Assembly (NCBI GenBank): GCA_035604635.1
Contig: DATNIC010000136.1
Span: 1-39,545, forward strand
DNA: 39,545 bases
Source of the DNA: DATNIC01 sp035604635
GTDB taxonomy: Bacteria > Vulcanimicrobiota > Vulcanimicrobiia > Vulcanimicrobiales > Vulcanimicrobiaceae
Direction: 5' to 3'
The notes beneath the pieces are model-generated. The model made no database searches. It was not told the DNA's origin and saw only the letters and a list, made by a program, of their open reading frames with translations. This document shows, one piece after another, positions 24,528-32,302 of the stretch. The translations under genes and the position numbers were made by a program. Every line of letters starts with the position of its first letter. The first letter of the stretch is position 1.

Positions 24528-25964
24528 TTGCACTCGCTGCGGACTCGCATCGCGGTCTCGTACGCGATCCTGCTGGTCGCCGTCATCGTCGTGATTGCGA
24601 TCGCATTGAACTTTGCTTTCAGCTCGATCCTCTTCGATCAAGCCAAGACGCGCGCGCTCTATGCGGCCGACGAGATCACACGCGTCACGAGCAGCGGGCT
24701 CTCGGTCCTCAACGAGCCGGTCGAGCTCATCCTCGCGAACCAATACAATCTCGACCATTGGGCAGGGCCCTCGACACTGATCCAAATCGACAATCCGCAG
24801 GGCGATACCCTAGGAAAAAGCTCGAACATGGGCGGGCTGCATTTTCCGCCGGCCGCCGGGATGCAGCCCGGATCGCAACGGTTCACGACGCTGCGTACCG
24901 AGTTCGGCAACGTCCTCGTCCTCGATCGTCCGATCGCCTCGAGCGGCCGCGTCGTCGCCGTGATCCACGTCGGCGAAAAACTGGACCTGGCCGATGCGGC
25001 GCGTGCCCGCGCCCAACTGATCCTGCTGATCGTCACGATCCTCGCATCGATCGCCGTCGTCATCGCTTCCTATGCGATCGCTCGGCCGGCGATCGATCCG
25101 ATCAATCGGCTCACGAAAGAGATCGACGAGATCGGCTCCGATCGGCTCGACCGGCGCCTAGGTTGGACGACGCGCTCAGACGAGGTCGGCAAGCTCGCGG
25201 CAACGTTCGATGCGATGCTCGCACGGCTCGCCGAAGCCTTTGCGCGCGAGCGACAGTTCATCTCGGACGCATCGCACGAGCTCAAGACCCCGCTCACCGT
25301 CATCAACGCGAACGCGCAGATGCTTGCGCGCTGGGCCGATCGCGATCCACAGATCCGCGACGAGAGCTTGCAGGCGATCATCGCGGAAAGCGCCGCGCTC
25401 GCGCAGATGGTCAACGGGATGCTCACCTTGGCAAAGGCCGATTCGGGCGAGGAGATTCCCAAGGAGCCGCTCCCGCTCGACGCGCTCGCGCAAGACTGCG
25501 TGCACCATCTGGAGGAGCGCGCGCGCGCCAGGGGCCTGCAGCTTCGCTACGTCCCGCGCGACCCGGGGCTGACACCGCTGGTGATGGGCGACGAGAAGCT
25601 GCTGCGTCAAGTCGTCACCAACCTCATCGACAACGCGCTGAAATTCACCGAGACGGGAGGGATCGAGGTGAGCGTCGGGATCTCGGGCGACCAGGCGGTC
25701 ATCGAGGTAGCCGACACGGGCCCCGGCATCGCGCCGGAGGCCGCGGAGCACATCTTCGAGCGCTTTTACCGGGCCGACGCATCCCACTCGCGCGCCATCG
25801 AAGGGACCGGCCTGGGCTTGGCGATCGTGCGCAGCATCGTCCGGGTCCACGGCGGGGCGGTCACCGTCCGGCCGCGACCGGGCGGCGGGTCGCTCTTCAC
25901 GGTCCGGCTCCCCCTCCTGGAGGCCGTCCCGAACCCTCAGAAATCTGTCATCGAATCTTCATGA
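24528..25964 (+). CDS. Sensor histidine kinase (HAMP, HisKA, HATPase)
   Basis: A 478-residue membrane kinase, cognate to the preceding regulator. Start is TTG 24528. Layout: first membrane helix about 9-34, extracytoplasmic sensor about 35-160, second helix about 162-186, HAMP domain with SRLTKEIDEI-like sequence to about 240, HisKA with phospho-His in DASHELKTPLTVI (His near residue 253), then the ATP-binding domain: N box LRQVVTNLIDNALKF (about 358-372), G1 VADTGPGIAPE, F box FERFYRADA and G2 GTGLGLAIVRSIV. The sensor has no recognised ligand motif. A secreted protein gene follows 37 nt downstream. Confidence 0.93.
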   Translation: MHSLRTRIAVSYAILLVAVIVVIAIALNFAFSSILFDQAKTRALYAADEITRVTSSGLSVLNEPVELILANQYNLDHWAGPSTLIQIDNPQGDTLGKSSNMGGLHFPPAAGMQPGSQRFTTLRTEFGNVLVLDRPIASSGRVVAVIHVGEKLDLADAARARAQLILLIVTILASIAVVIASYAIARPAIDPINRLTKEIDEIGSDRLDRRLGWTTRSDEVGKLAATFDAMLARLAEAFARERQFISDASHELKTPLTVINANAQMLARWADRDPQIRDESLQAIIAESAALAQMVNGMLTLAKADSGEEIPKEPLPLDALAQDCVHHLEERARARGLQLRYVPRDPGLTPLVMGDEKLLRQVVTNLIDNALKFTETGGIEVSVGISGDQAVIEVADTGPGIAPEAAEHIFERFYRADASHSRAIEGTGLGLAIVRSIVRVHGGAVTVRPRPGGGSLFTVRLPLLEAVPNPQKSVIESS

Positions 25965-26001
25965 CCCCCCGCCGGAGCCCGCCTACAATCGGAGGGTGTC
26001 A

Positions 26002-27342
26002 ATGGCCTGCAACGTGCTGCGCGGTGCTGCCGCCGTCACGTTTCTCTGGTGTGCCCTGCAGGCGGGTACCGGCGCGGACGCGCAGCCCGTCTTATTAGAC
26101 ACGGGCGAGTCGCCCGTCGTCCAAGTTGGGATTCGCAGCGGGACCATCGTCATCGACACGTGGGACCGGCCCAACGTCAGCGTCGAGTCGGCCGACGATG
26201 TCAACGTCCGCAAAGTAACGGCACGCTTCGGCAACGAGCCGGGAGCGATCCCGATGAGCGTCCCGATGCTCTCCGCGCCGGTCCGGACACCACAAGGCGA
26301 TGATGTCACGTTGCCGCCCGAAAACTTCGTGTTCTCGACGGTCAGCCCGGGCGCGCACGAAGCGGTCCTCGTGACCGCGACCGACGCGGTCGTCGCTACC
26401 GTCCATATACCGGCCAACACCGCGCTGCTGGTCGTCCGTTCCGGTGGAGCCTCACAGATCGAAGTCAATAACTACCGGTCCGGGACGATCATCGTCCACT
26501 CACGCGCGGGCATCGTCCGGCTGAACAACGCCGGCGGCGACGCCTTCGTCCAAGTCGTCAACGGCACCATCTTCGCCAACAACTCGAATTTCAATCGGAT
26601 TCGAGCACGCACCGCGGTTCGCAACATCGCCTTCGAGCACTGCAGCGCAAAGCAAATCGAAGCGACGAGCGTCGCGGGATCGATCCTTTATGACGGCGGG
26701 ACGCTTCAGTCCGGGCTCGCGCACTTCGAAAGCGATCGCGGAAACGTCGCGATCGGCCTCAACGGCGGCGCTCGCATCGCCGCGCGTTCCGGCACGGTTG
26801 GCCGCATCTACACGGCGTTCGATTCGCCGACGAACGTTCAGCAACACAGCGGCGACGAGACCGTCACGGTCAGCGGTGGTGGGCCGCTCGTCAGCGTTGC
26901 ATCGACACAGGGCTCCGTCTATCTCTACGATGGAGCGCTCGCGGCGAAAAAGCAGCTCAGCGCCGAGTGGGAGCCCATCAAGCAAAGCTTCCCCGCAATC
27001 GCAAAGGCGCCGCAGCCGCCGGCGCAGACGCAGCCGCAAACGCAGAACAAACCCGCATCGTCGACGACGACAACCGAGAAGACTCAGACGCAGCAGCAGA
27101 AGCCCGCCGCCGAACCGGCCGAGGGAACGGCGCCGAAACCTGCGGCTGCGCCAGTCGAAGCGAAACCACCGCCTGCCCCACCGAAGACGGCCCCGAAAGC
27201 AGCTGCTCCGCCGCCACCTCCCCCTCCGAAGATCGCGGCGCCGGCACCCGCGCCGGCTCCCCACCCGGCAGCTCCGAAAGTTGCAGTCCCACCCCCCGCA
27301 CCGCACCCGGTCGTCCTCCCGAAAGCCATCGGAATCCACTAG
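26002..27342 (+). CDS. Secreted protein with beta-repeat domain and Pro/Ala-rich tail
   Basis: A 446-residue protein with a Sec-type signal (about 1-28, ending GADA). The body (about 30-320) is made of short beta-strand repeats, such as VQVGIRSGTIVIDTWDRPNV, RSGTIIVHSRAG, VAGSILYDGG and RSGTVGRIYTAF; this resembles DUF4097-type adhesin/beta-helix proteins. After about residue 330 comes a low-complexity tail rich in Pro, Ala, Gln and Lys, with several poly-Pro runs, which could span the cell wall or envelope. ATG 26002 is preferred because GGAGGG (25991-25996) lies at the right distance; GTG 25996 overlaps that site. Position after the two-component system suggests envelope-related regulation; function unknown. 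Confidence 0.7.
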   Translation: MACNVLRGAAAVTFLWCALQAGTGADAQPVLLDTGESPVVQVGIRSGTIVIDTWDRPNVSVESADDVNVRKVTARFGNEPGAIPMSVPMLSAPVRTPQGDDVTLPPENFVFSTVSPGAHEAVLVTATDAVVATVHIPANTALLVVRSGGASQIEVNNYRSGTIIVHSRAGIVRLNNAGGDAFVQVVNGTIFANNSNFNRIRARTAVRNIAFEHCSAKQIEATSVAGSILYDGGTLQSGLAHFESDRGNVAIGLNGGARIAARSGTVGRIYTAFDSPTNVQQHSGDETVTVSGGGPLVSVASTQGSVYLYDGALAAKKQLSAEWEPIKQSFPAIAKAPQPPAQTQPQTQNKPASSTTTTEKTQTQQQKPAAEPAEGTAPKPAAAPVEAKPPPAPPKTAPKAAAPPPPPPPKIAAPAPAPAPHPAAPKVAVPPPAPHPVVLPKAIGIH

Positions 27343-27365
27343 CTCTTAAGAAGAGCTGCAGTAGA

Positions 27366-28160
27366 TCAGTTTACGACCGAGGCGACCTCGGTTTCCACGT
27401 CGAGCATCCACCCGTCGCGGGCGGCGTGGACGCGGATCCCGAGCTCGTCTTCGAGCTCGGCCGCCAGGCGATCGGGATCGCGTTCGAGCAGCCGCGTCCC
27501 GAAATGCGTAAAGACGGCGACCCTCGGTCGAATCTCGGTGACGATTCTCCGCGCTTCTTCGAACAAGAGATGATCGACGTCCATGCTGTCGCTATACCGC
27601 AGCACGTTGACGATGAGGACGTCCGGGTCGTGCGCCTTGTAGTCTTCGATCAGACCCGCGAAAAAGCGCCCGCACGGAAGATACGAGACGGTCCGGCCCG
27701 CATACCGAAAGTGCATGCCGAACGTCTCGACGGAATGAATGTGCTTTATCGACGTGCGCAACTCGACGTCGTTGATCGCGTACGGTCCGGAACGCTCGAC
27801 CAAGAACTCCTCGCGCTTGACGAATTTCCGCACGTAGGGGAAGATGACCGCCTCCCCCTCGAACGCGTCGCGCGGCGCGAACAGCGCTCCACGCGGACGG
27901 TAGCCTCCTTGCGACATCGCCTCGACCATGATGTTCACGTCGTTCGCATGGTCGAGATGCTTGTGCGAGAGAACGATCGCATCGAGCTCGACGGGATTGC
28001 ACGGCGGGATGACGGAGAGCGCCCGGACGAGAGCGCCCGGTCCCGGATCGACGTGAATCTGCGTCGCGCCGAAGCGCATCCACATGCCCCCGGACGCGCG
28101 AATTTGGCGCGCGACCGTGAAACGCGCACCGCCGGTCCCCAAGAAGCGGACCGAAATCAC
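27366..28160 (-). CDS. MBL-fold metallo-hydrolase
   Basis: A 264-residue metallo-beta-lactamase fold protein. Visible: SVRFLGTGGARFT at the N-terminus, the zinc motif LSHKHLDHANDVN (H-x-H-x-D-H, near residue 72), a later His in KHIHSVETFG, the Asp-containing VDHLLFEEAR and the final His in VAVFTHFGTRLL (near 220). The fold resembles RNase Z-like and AHL-lactonase-like hydrolases; substrate unknown. The start is GTG 28160, overlapping the upstream GNAT stop as GTGA; sequence in the same frame further upstream belongs to the GNAT gene region and is not used. Last gene of the PHA strand run. Confidence 0.82.
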   Translation of the reverse strand: MISVRFLGTGGARFTVARQIRASGGMWMRFGATQIHVDPGPGALVRALSVIPPCNPVELDAIVLSHKHLDHANDVNIMVEAMSQGGYRPRGALFAPRDAFEGEAVIFPYVRKFVKREEFLVERSGPYAINDVELRTSIKHIHSVETFGMHFRYAGRTVSYLPCGRFFAGLIEDYKAHDPDVLIVNVLRYSDSMDVDHLLFEEARRIVTEIRPRVAVFTHFGTRLLERDPDRLAAELEDELGIRVHAARDGWMLDVETEVASVVN

Positions 28161-28681
28161 CGGTTCCACTCGCGCAGATTCAAACCCATCGCGGCGAGAT
28201 CGTAGAGCGTTCCGTCGGCGCCCTTTGCATGATCGAGCAGTGTCCCTTCGTGGCGAAAGCCCAGTTTTTCGAAGACGTGGACGCTGTCGCGATCTTCGAT
28301 GAGGATGCGCGCGGCGAGTTTTTCCAGTCCCAGGACGAGGCCGTTCTCGACCGCTGCACGCAGCAGCTGCGTCCCCAGACCCGCGTTGCGCAGCTTCGGT
28401 TCGACGACCGCGACGATGTTGCCGACATGCAGCGTCCACGGGACGTTGTAGCGTTGAACGTAAGCGAACCCGACGATCTGCTTGCCCCGTTCGGCAAGCG
28501 TCGCGACCGTCTCGTGCGTGTTCACGTCGAGCCAACCGCGCAAGACGTCTTCGTTTCCGACGTCTTGGCGAAAAAACAGCAGATCACGCTGCGGCAGCGC
28601 GCGCAGAAATTTGCCGAGCGCCGCAACGTCGCCGTGCCCGTACGGGCGCAACGCCACCTCCGACCCATCCCGGAGCTTCAC
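28157..28681 (-). CDS. GNAT-family N-acetyltransferase
   Basis: A 174-residue acetyltransferase. Visible: an N-terminal LRDGSEVALRPYGHGD, acetyl-CoA motif A as VEPKLRNAGLGTQLLRAAVENG (near residue 98) and motif B as DSVHVFEKLGFRHEGTLLDHAKGADG near the C-terminus, as in RimL-like proteins. I choose GTG 28681, which overlaps the phaC stop as GTGA; ATG 28711 would add ten residues and overlap phaC by 34 nt. The acceptor is unknown. It is translated between phaC and the MBL hydrolase. Confidence 0.85.
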   Translation of the reverse strand: MKLRDGSEVALRPYGHGDVAALGKFLRALPQRDLLFFRQDVGNEDVLRGWLDVNTHETVATLAERGKQIVGFAYVQRYNVPWTLHVGNIVAVVEPKLRNAGLGTQLLRAAVENGLVLGLEKLAARILIEDRDSVHVFEKLGFRHEGTLLDHAKGADGTLYDLAAMGLNLREWNR

Positions 28682-29640
28682 GTTTCTTCCTTGCTGCGTG
28701 GGATCAGCCACTCCTCGATTGCAGGCCAGAGGACGTCGCGCGCGGATCGGCCCGCGACCAAGCCGATGTGGCCGCCGGGGAGGACGAGGAACGTGCGGTC
28801 TTCGCTCGAGGTGCGCTCGATGAGCGGACCGATCGACGCGGGCGGCGAGATTTCGTCCCGTTCGGCCGCAATCGCCAAGACCGGTGCGGTGATCCGGCGC
28901 AAGTCGATCTTCTCACCAGCGATCCGCAAACCGCCACAGATCAACCGGTTCTCGCGATAGAAAGACGTGATCCAATCGCGAGCCGCCCGGCCGGGGAAAG
29001 GGATCCAGTCGTCGGACCATTCGGCGAGGGCGGCGTAGGCTTGATGCGCGCGCCGATCGCGGGCGTTCTCGAAGAAGCGCAGGGCCGCGCGGACTTTCGC
29101 AGTCGGACGCAAGAGCGTAAATGCCGCTTCGATCATGACCGCGGGGACGTTGCCGAACGTCTCGACGACCTGCTCGAGGTCGAGCACGGCGGGACTGCAC
29201 CATTCGGCGAGCTTCCCGCCGTGCGCGAAATCGACGGGCGCTGCAAGCGCGATGAGATTGTTCGGCGGCTTCAAGCGGACTAGCGCGGCGTAGACCACTG
29301 CCAGCGTCCCGCCCATGCAATAGCCGAGCAGGGTGACGGGATCGCTGTTCGCATCGTCCCGTATCCGCTCCAACGCGGGCGACAAGCGGTCCATCAGAAG
29401 GTCCTCGAGGCCGAGCTCGCGATCTTCGTCGCCCGGCACTCCCCAGTCGATGAGATACACGTCGAAGCCCGCGCGCGCCAAATACTGCGCGAGCGAGCCG
29501 CCGTCGTAGAGATCGAGGATCGAAGCGCGATTGATGAGCGCCGGGATGAGGACGACCGGCACCGCGAAGCGCCGGGGCGACGCGTGATAGGCACGGACGG
29601 CGAGCTTTCCATGCCGGGCAACGACGGAATGCGCCGTCAT
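28678..29640 (-). CDS. phaC: Poly(3-hydroxyalkanoate) synthase catalytic subunit PhaC
   Basis: A 320-residue PHA synthase of the short class III/IV type (class I/II enzymes are near 560-600 residues). It polymerises (R)-3-hydroxyacyl-CoA at the granule surface. The lipase-like box LGYCMGG contains the nucleophile Cys108; Asp262 (AERDEISPP) and His291 (LPGGHIGL) complete the triad. The N-terminus holds VVLIPALINRASILDLYDGGSL and VYLIDWGVPGDED, typical PhaC segments. It lies 13 nt after phaB and works with the PhaR-like subunit at 30498-30890. Confidence 0.93.
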   Translation of the reverse strand: MTAHSVVARHGKLAVRAYHASPRRFAVPVVLIPALINRASILDLYDGGSLAQYLARAGFDVYLIDWGVPGDEDRELGLEDLLMDRLSPALERIRDDANSDPVTLLGYCMGGTLAVVYAALVRLKPPNNLIALAAPVDFAHGGKLAEWCSPAVLDLEQVVETFGNVPAVMIEAAFTLLRPTAKVRAALRFFENARDRRAHQAYAALAEWSDDWIPFPGRAARDWITSFYRENRLICGGLRIAGEKIDLRRITAPVLAIAAERDEISPPASIGPLIERTSSEDRTFLVLPGGHIGLVAGRSARDVLWPAIEEWLIPRSKEET

Positions 29641-29653
29641 CCGCGATTCAGGC

Positions 29654-30439
29654 TCACCAACCCATGTAAATGCCGCCGTTGATGTTGAGCGACTGTCCCG
29701 TCATGTAGTCGGCCTCGGTGACGAGAAACCGAACGCCGCGAGCGATCTCTTCAGGTTCCGCGACGCGATGCATCGGGATCCGGTTCAAGATCTGCTCTCG
29801 CACGTTTTCGGGGACCGAGCGCCACATCTCGGTGTTGACGAAACCCGGGCAAATCGCGTTCACCGCGATGTTATAGCGTGCGAGCTCGATCGCCAGCGAT
29901 TTGGTGAAGCCGATGATGCCGGCTTTCGCAGCCGAATAGTTGCACTGCCCGAAGTTGCCCATCTGGCCGACGAACGAGGAAACGCTCACGATTCGCCCGC
30001 CGCCGTTCTCGATCATCAGCGGGACAATGTAGTGGCACGTGTTCATGACGCTGGTCAAGTTGGTATCGATCACCTCGTGCCAGTCTTGCAGCGTCAGCTT
30101 GCGAAACGTCCGGTCGCGCAAGATGCCGGCATTGTTCACGAGGACGTCGATGTGCTTCGTGCGCTCGAGGACGCGGTCGACCATCGCTTTGACGTCGTCC
30201 GCTTTCGAAACGTCGGCCGCTTCCGCGTGGGCGTCGCCGCCCGCTTCTTTACAGCTCGCGACCATCGCGTCCGCCGCGGCCTTCGAGCTCATGTAGTTGA
30301 TCACGACGTACGCGCCGCAACGCGCGAGCTCGCGCGCGATAGCCGCGCCGATCCCACGGGAGCTGCCCGTCACGAGCGCAGTTTTTCCGGTCAGACTGCC
30401 GACGCCGATCTCGTTCCGGCGAATTGCGGTTGCTTCCAT
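29654..30439 (-). CDS. phaB: Acetoacetyl-CoA reductase PhaB / FabG-like SDR
   Basis: A 261-residue short-chain dehydrogenase. Visible: the NADPH motif VTGSSRGIGAAIARELA (about 25-41), DVLVNNAGILRD (about 98-109), the catalytic Ser in VSVSSFVGQMG (about 153) and Y-x-x-x-K in YSAAKAGIIGFTKSL (about 167). The sequence FGQCNYSAAKAG and the place between phaR and phaC point to acetoacetyl-CoA reductase, which gives (R)-3-hydroxybutyryl-CoA for the synthase, rather than the fatty-acid FabG. An N-terminal extension of about 14 residues precedes the fold, so a later start is possible. Confidence 0.88.
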   Translation of the reverse strand: MEATAIRRNEIGVGSLTGKTALVTGSSRGIGAAIARELARCGAYVVINYMSSKAAADAMVASCKEAGGDAHAEAADVSKADDVKAMVDRVLERTKHIDVLVNNAGILRDRTFRKLTLQDWHEVIDTNLTSVMNTCHYIVPLMIENGGGRIVSVSSFVGQMGNFGQCNYSAAKAGIIGFTKSLAIELARYNIAVNAICPGFVNTEMWRSVPENVREQILNRIPMHRVAEPEEIARGVRFLVTEADYMTGQSLNINGGIYMGW

Positions 30440-30497
30440 GGGGCCTCTTTAGTTGGATGCTGGGGCCCGATGGCTTCGCACTGCGCCGAGGACTTCC

Positions 30498-30890
30498 TTA
30501 GTGGTTTTTGCCTTTAGTTTTCCGGTCCGACTTGCGGCCTTTTTTCTTTTTCTTTTTGCCCTTGACGGGCTTCACGCGATCGTGCAAGGCTTCGACCGCA
30601 TCGGCCAACGACTGAACGGCGTTCGTGAGGTCGTCGAGACGCTTGCCGAGCGCTGCGACGTCGGCGCGCGACGGAAGATTGGCAGCCTCGAGATAGCGCG
30701 CGACGTTCTCGCGCGAGAGGGCAGCAGTGGTTAAGTACGTTTTCAGGGCAGAGGCGAGTTGTTCGGGAAAGGCGCTCGAGCCCGTCATCCGCTCGAAGAG
30801 CTTGCTCCATTGCTCCTCTTGCGCTGAGAAGGTCTTGCGCCAAGCGGAGAACGGGTCTTCCGACCCGTTCCCGCGCTCTTTCTCGTTAAT
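30498..30890 (-). CDS. phaR: PHA synthase subunit PhaR-like, N-terminus needs a near-cognate start
   Basis: The first ATG (30788) gives 96 residues: LEAANLPSRADVAALGKRLDDL followed by a coiled coil and a Lys-rich tail (KGKKKKKKGRK). In-frame sequence upstream matches the missing N-terminus of Bacillus-type PhaR: DPFSAWRKTFSAQEEQWSKL corresponds to the DPLQAWK...FW segment of PhaR as I remember it. There is no ATG, GTG, TTG or CTG in that stretch; the only candidate is ATT at 30888-30890, which shares a base with the phasin TAA stop (ATTAA). That gives 130 residues. PhaR activates class IV PhaC. The 5' coordinate is therefore tentative, while the gene itself is well supported. Confidence 0.75.
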   Translation of the reverse strand: MNEKERGNGSEDPFSAWRKTFSAQEEQWSKLFERMTGSSAFPEQLASALKTYLTTAALSRENVARYLEAANLPSRADVAALGKRLDDLTNAVQSLADAVEALHDRVKPVKGKKKKKKGRKSDRKTKGKNH

Positions 30891-31326
30891 TGGTGCTGAC
30901 CGTGCGCGCCTGCATCTCTTCGACGCGCTTGGTGAAGCCTTCGAACTGCTTGTCCGTCGTGTCTTTGACGTAGTTCAGGTTCGAGATCATCGTCTTCATG
31001 AGGCCCCGAGCCGACCCCATCGTCTTCTCCTGCCAGAGCGCACTCTGTGAAACGAGCGTCTGGCCGAGCTTGGCCGCCGCCGTCCCTGCGTGCTGCAGTT
31101 CCGAGACGGTCAGTTCGACGATTTGGTTGGCACGATCGAAGTTCTCGCGGTAGGTCGTTTCCATCGCGGTCGATGCGTACGGGCGCGTCAAGACCTCGTA
31201 GGCGGACTTGCCGTAGGCGAGGTTGCGCTGCTGCGCTTGCGAGTACGCGTCGACGAGGGTCGCGTATGTTTGGCTCGCAAGATCGACGTAGCTCTTGGTC
31301 TGCGCGTCAATGGTTTCGTTCATCAT
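30886..31326 (-). CDS. phaP: Phasin-like granule-associated protein
   Basis: A 146-residue, largely helical protein without signal or membrane segment. It is rich in Gln, Thr and Ala in amphipathic helices (SYVDLASQTYATLVDAYSQ, ANQIVELTVSELQHAGTAAA), as in phasins that coat PHA granules. Phasins are poorly conserved, so the assignment rests mainly on the pha context: it lies between the padR-type regulator and phaR. ATG 31326 or ATG 31323 can start it, with AAGGA just upstream. Its 5' end overlaps the padR gene by 20 nt. Confidence 0.75.
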   Translation of the reverse strand: MMNETIDAQTKSYVDLASQTYATLVDAYSQAQQRNLAYGKSAYEVLTRPYASTAMETTYRENFDRANQIVELTVSELQHAGTAAAKLGQTLVSQSALWQEKTMGSARGLMKTMISNLNYVKDTTDKQFEGFTKRVEEMQARTVSTN

Positions 31327-31717
31327 TTTCCTTTTTCTCCTTTACCCATTGTCCGGTATAGAGGCTGAAAAAGGCATCGAGATTCGTGCGGTATTGCTCG
31401 AGCGCGGAGCTCCACAGTTTGAGCGCGTCGCTGCCGGCGTCGGTCAGCGTATAGATCCGGCGCGCCGGTCCCTGTTCTTTGGGGTCCCACCATGAGGAGA
31501 TGTAACCTTCTCGCTCGAGCTGCCGCAGAGCGCGATACACGGTCCCTGGATCGGAGACGACCGCAAAGTTCTCTTTGAGCTCCTTCATGATCTCGTAGCC
31601 ATGGAGGTTGAGGTCCTTGAGCATCACCAGGAGCCACGCCATGAGGTAGTTCTTCGGGGTCCCCCGGGGAGGGAGGCCCGCGTCGGTCTTGCCGTTCGTA
31701 TCCGTTGTTTTGTTCAT
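31307..31717 (-). CDS. PadR-family transcriptional regulator (PhaQ-like)
   Basis: A 136-residue winged-helix regulator. Visible PadR core: YLMAWLLVMLKDLNLHGYEI (about 24-43), EIMKELKENFAVVSDPGTVYRALRQLEREGYI (about 42-73) and GPARRIYTLTDAGSDALKLW (about 84-103), then a C-terminal dimerisation helix. In Bacillus megaterium a PadR-type repressor, PhaQ, controls the pha genes and senses PHB; the first position in this pha operon suggests the same role by inference. A sigma70-like promoter and an inverted repeat on its -10 lie directly upstream, which fits autoregulation. AGGG five bases before ATG is the ribosome binding site. Confidence 0.88.
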   Translation of the reverse strand: MNKTTDTNGKTDAGLPPRGTPKNYLMAWLLVMLKDLNLHGYEIMKELKENFAVVSDPGTVYRALRQLEREGYISSWWDPKEQGPARRIYTLTDAGSDALKLWSSALEQYRTNLDAFFSLYTGQWVKEKKENDERNH

Positions 31718-31725
31718 TTCAGCCC

Positions 31726-31742
31726 TATGTGCATTTTACATA
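31726..31742. promoter_or_regulatory. Putative PadR operator
   Basis: Inverted repeat TATGT-N7-ACATA (31726-31730 and 31738-31742). PadR-family operators usually carry ATGT/ACAT half sites at about this spacing. The repeat covers the -10 element of the padR-pha promoter, where a bound repressor would block RNA polymerase. Binding by the adjacent PadR protein is inference. Confidence 0.55.
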
Positions 31743-31761
31743 TACCTGCATGGTGCGTCAA
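31733..31761 (-). promoter_or_regulatory. Sigma70-type promoter of the padR-phaP-phaR-phaB-phaC operon
   Basis: On the minus strand, TTGACG (31756-31761) and TAAAAT (31733-31738) are separated by exactly 17 nt. The predicted start of transcription is near 31726, about 10 nt before the padR ATG at 31717. The -35 element overlaps the end of phaJ, so phaJ readthrough may also feed the operon. Confidence 0.65.
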
Positions 31762-32225
31762 GCGCTTAAGCCGCTGGTGACTTCCGCCGTTTCGGCGGCC
31801 TCATCCAGGGACGACGGGCGCTCGACTACGTCGGTAACCAGACAAACCGCCTGGCCGTCGACGACCTTGTCGCCGGCCTGGTTGAAGCACTCGGTGACGA
31901 GCGTCAGGACGCCCTTTTCCGCCCGGTACTTCGAGACCGAGACCGTCGCCGTGATCGTGTCGCCGATGAAAACCGGCTTGAGGAACGAGACGTTTTGGCT
32001 CAGGTAAATCGTCCCGGGGCCGGGGAACCGCGTCCCCAGGACGGCCGAGATGTAGGAGACCGCGAGCATCCCGTGGGCGATCCGGCTGCCGAACCGGGTG
32101 GCCGCCGCGTAATCCGCGTCGAGGTGGACGGGGTTCGTGTCGCCGGAGACCTTGGCGAATGCCTCCACGTCCTCGGCCGTCACCTGGCGCGTAATCGATG
32201 CGCTTTGTCCCTGGCGATACTCCAT
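31758..32225 (-). CDS. phaJ: MaoC-like (R)-specific enoyl-CoA hydratase
   Basis: A 155-residue hot-dog fold protein. The hydratase-2 motif is clear: GDTNPVHLDADYAAATRFG and RIAHGML (about residues 29-54), giving the catalytic Asp and His. A C-terminal pattern YLSQNVSFLKPVFIGDTI is typical of MaoC/PhaJ. PhaJ turns trans-2-enoyl-CoA from beta-oxidation into (R)-3-hydroxyacyl-CoA, linking fatty-acid breakdown to PHA synthesis. It is just upstream of the padR operon on the same strand and diverges from the Rieske gene. Confidence 0.88.
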   Translation of the reverse strand: MEYRQGQSASITRQVTAEDVEAFAKVSGDTNPVHLDADYAAATRFGSRIAHGMLAVSYISAVLGTRFPGPGTIYLSQNVSFLKPVFIGDTITATVSVSKYRAEKGVLTLVTECFNQAGDKVVDGQAVCLVTDVVERPSSLDEAAETAEVTSGLSA

Positions 32226-32277
32226 TCGGTCCGTCTCCGTAGCAGTCTGTATCTGGGTTTTTCCCCTAAGGACAGAA

Positions 32278-32300
32278 CACCTAGCAGCGCATAGTAGGTG
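32278..32300. repeat. Inverted repeat before the Rieske oxygenase gene
   Basis: CACCTA-N11-TAGGTG (32278-32283 and 32295-32300). The right arm contains the AGGTGG ribosome binding site of the Rieske gene, two bases before its ATG. It could be a regulator site or a structure that hides the ribosome binding site. Six-base arms can arise by chance, so this is weak. Confidence 0.3.
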
Positions 32301-32302
32301 GC

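Noticed and set aside
27001..27310. Low-complexity CCG/GCC-rich tract as a DNA repeat element or CRISPR-like array
   Set aside because: It is the coding sequence of the Pro/Ala-rich tail of the secreted protein, without regular repeat units or spacers.
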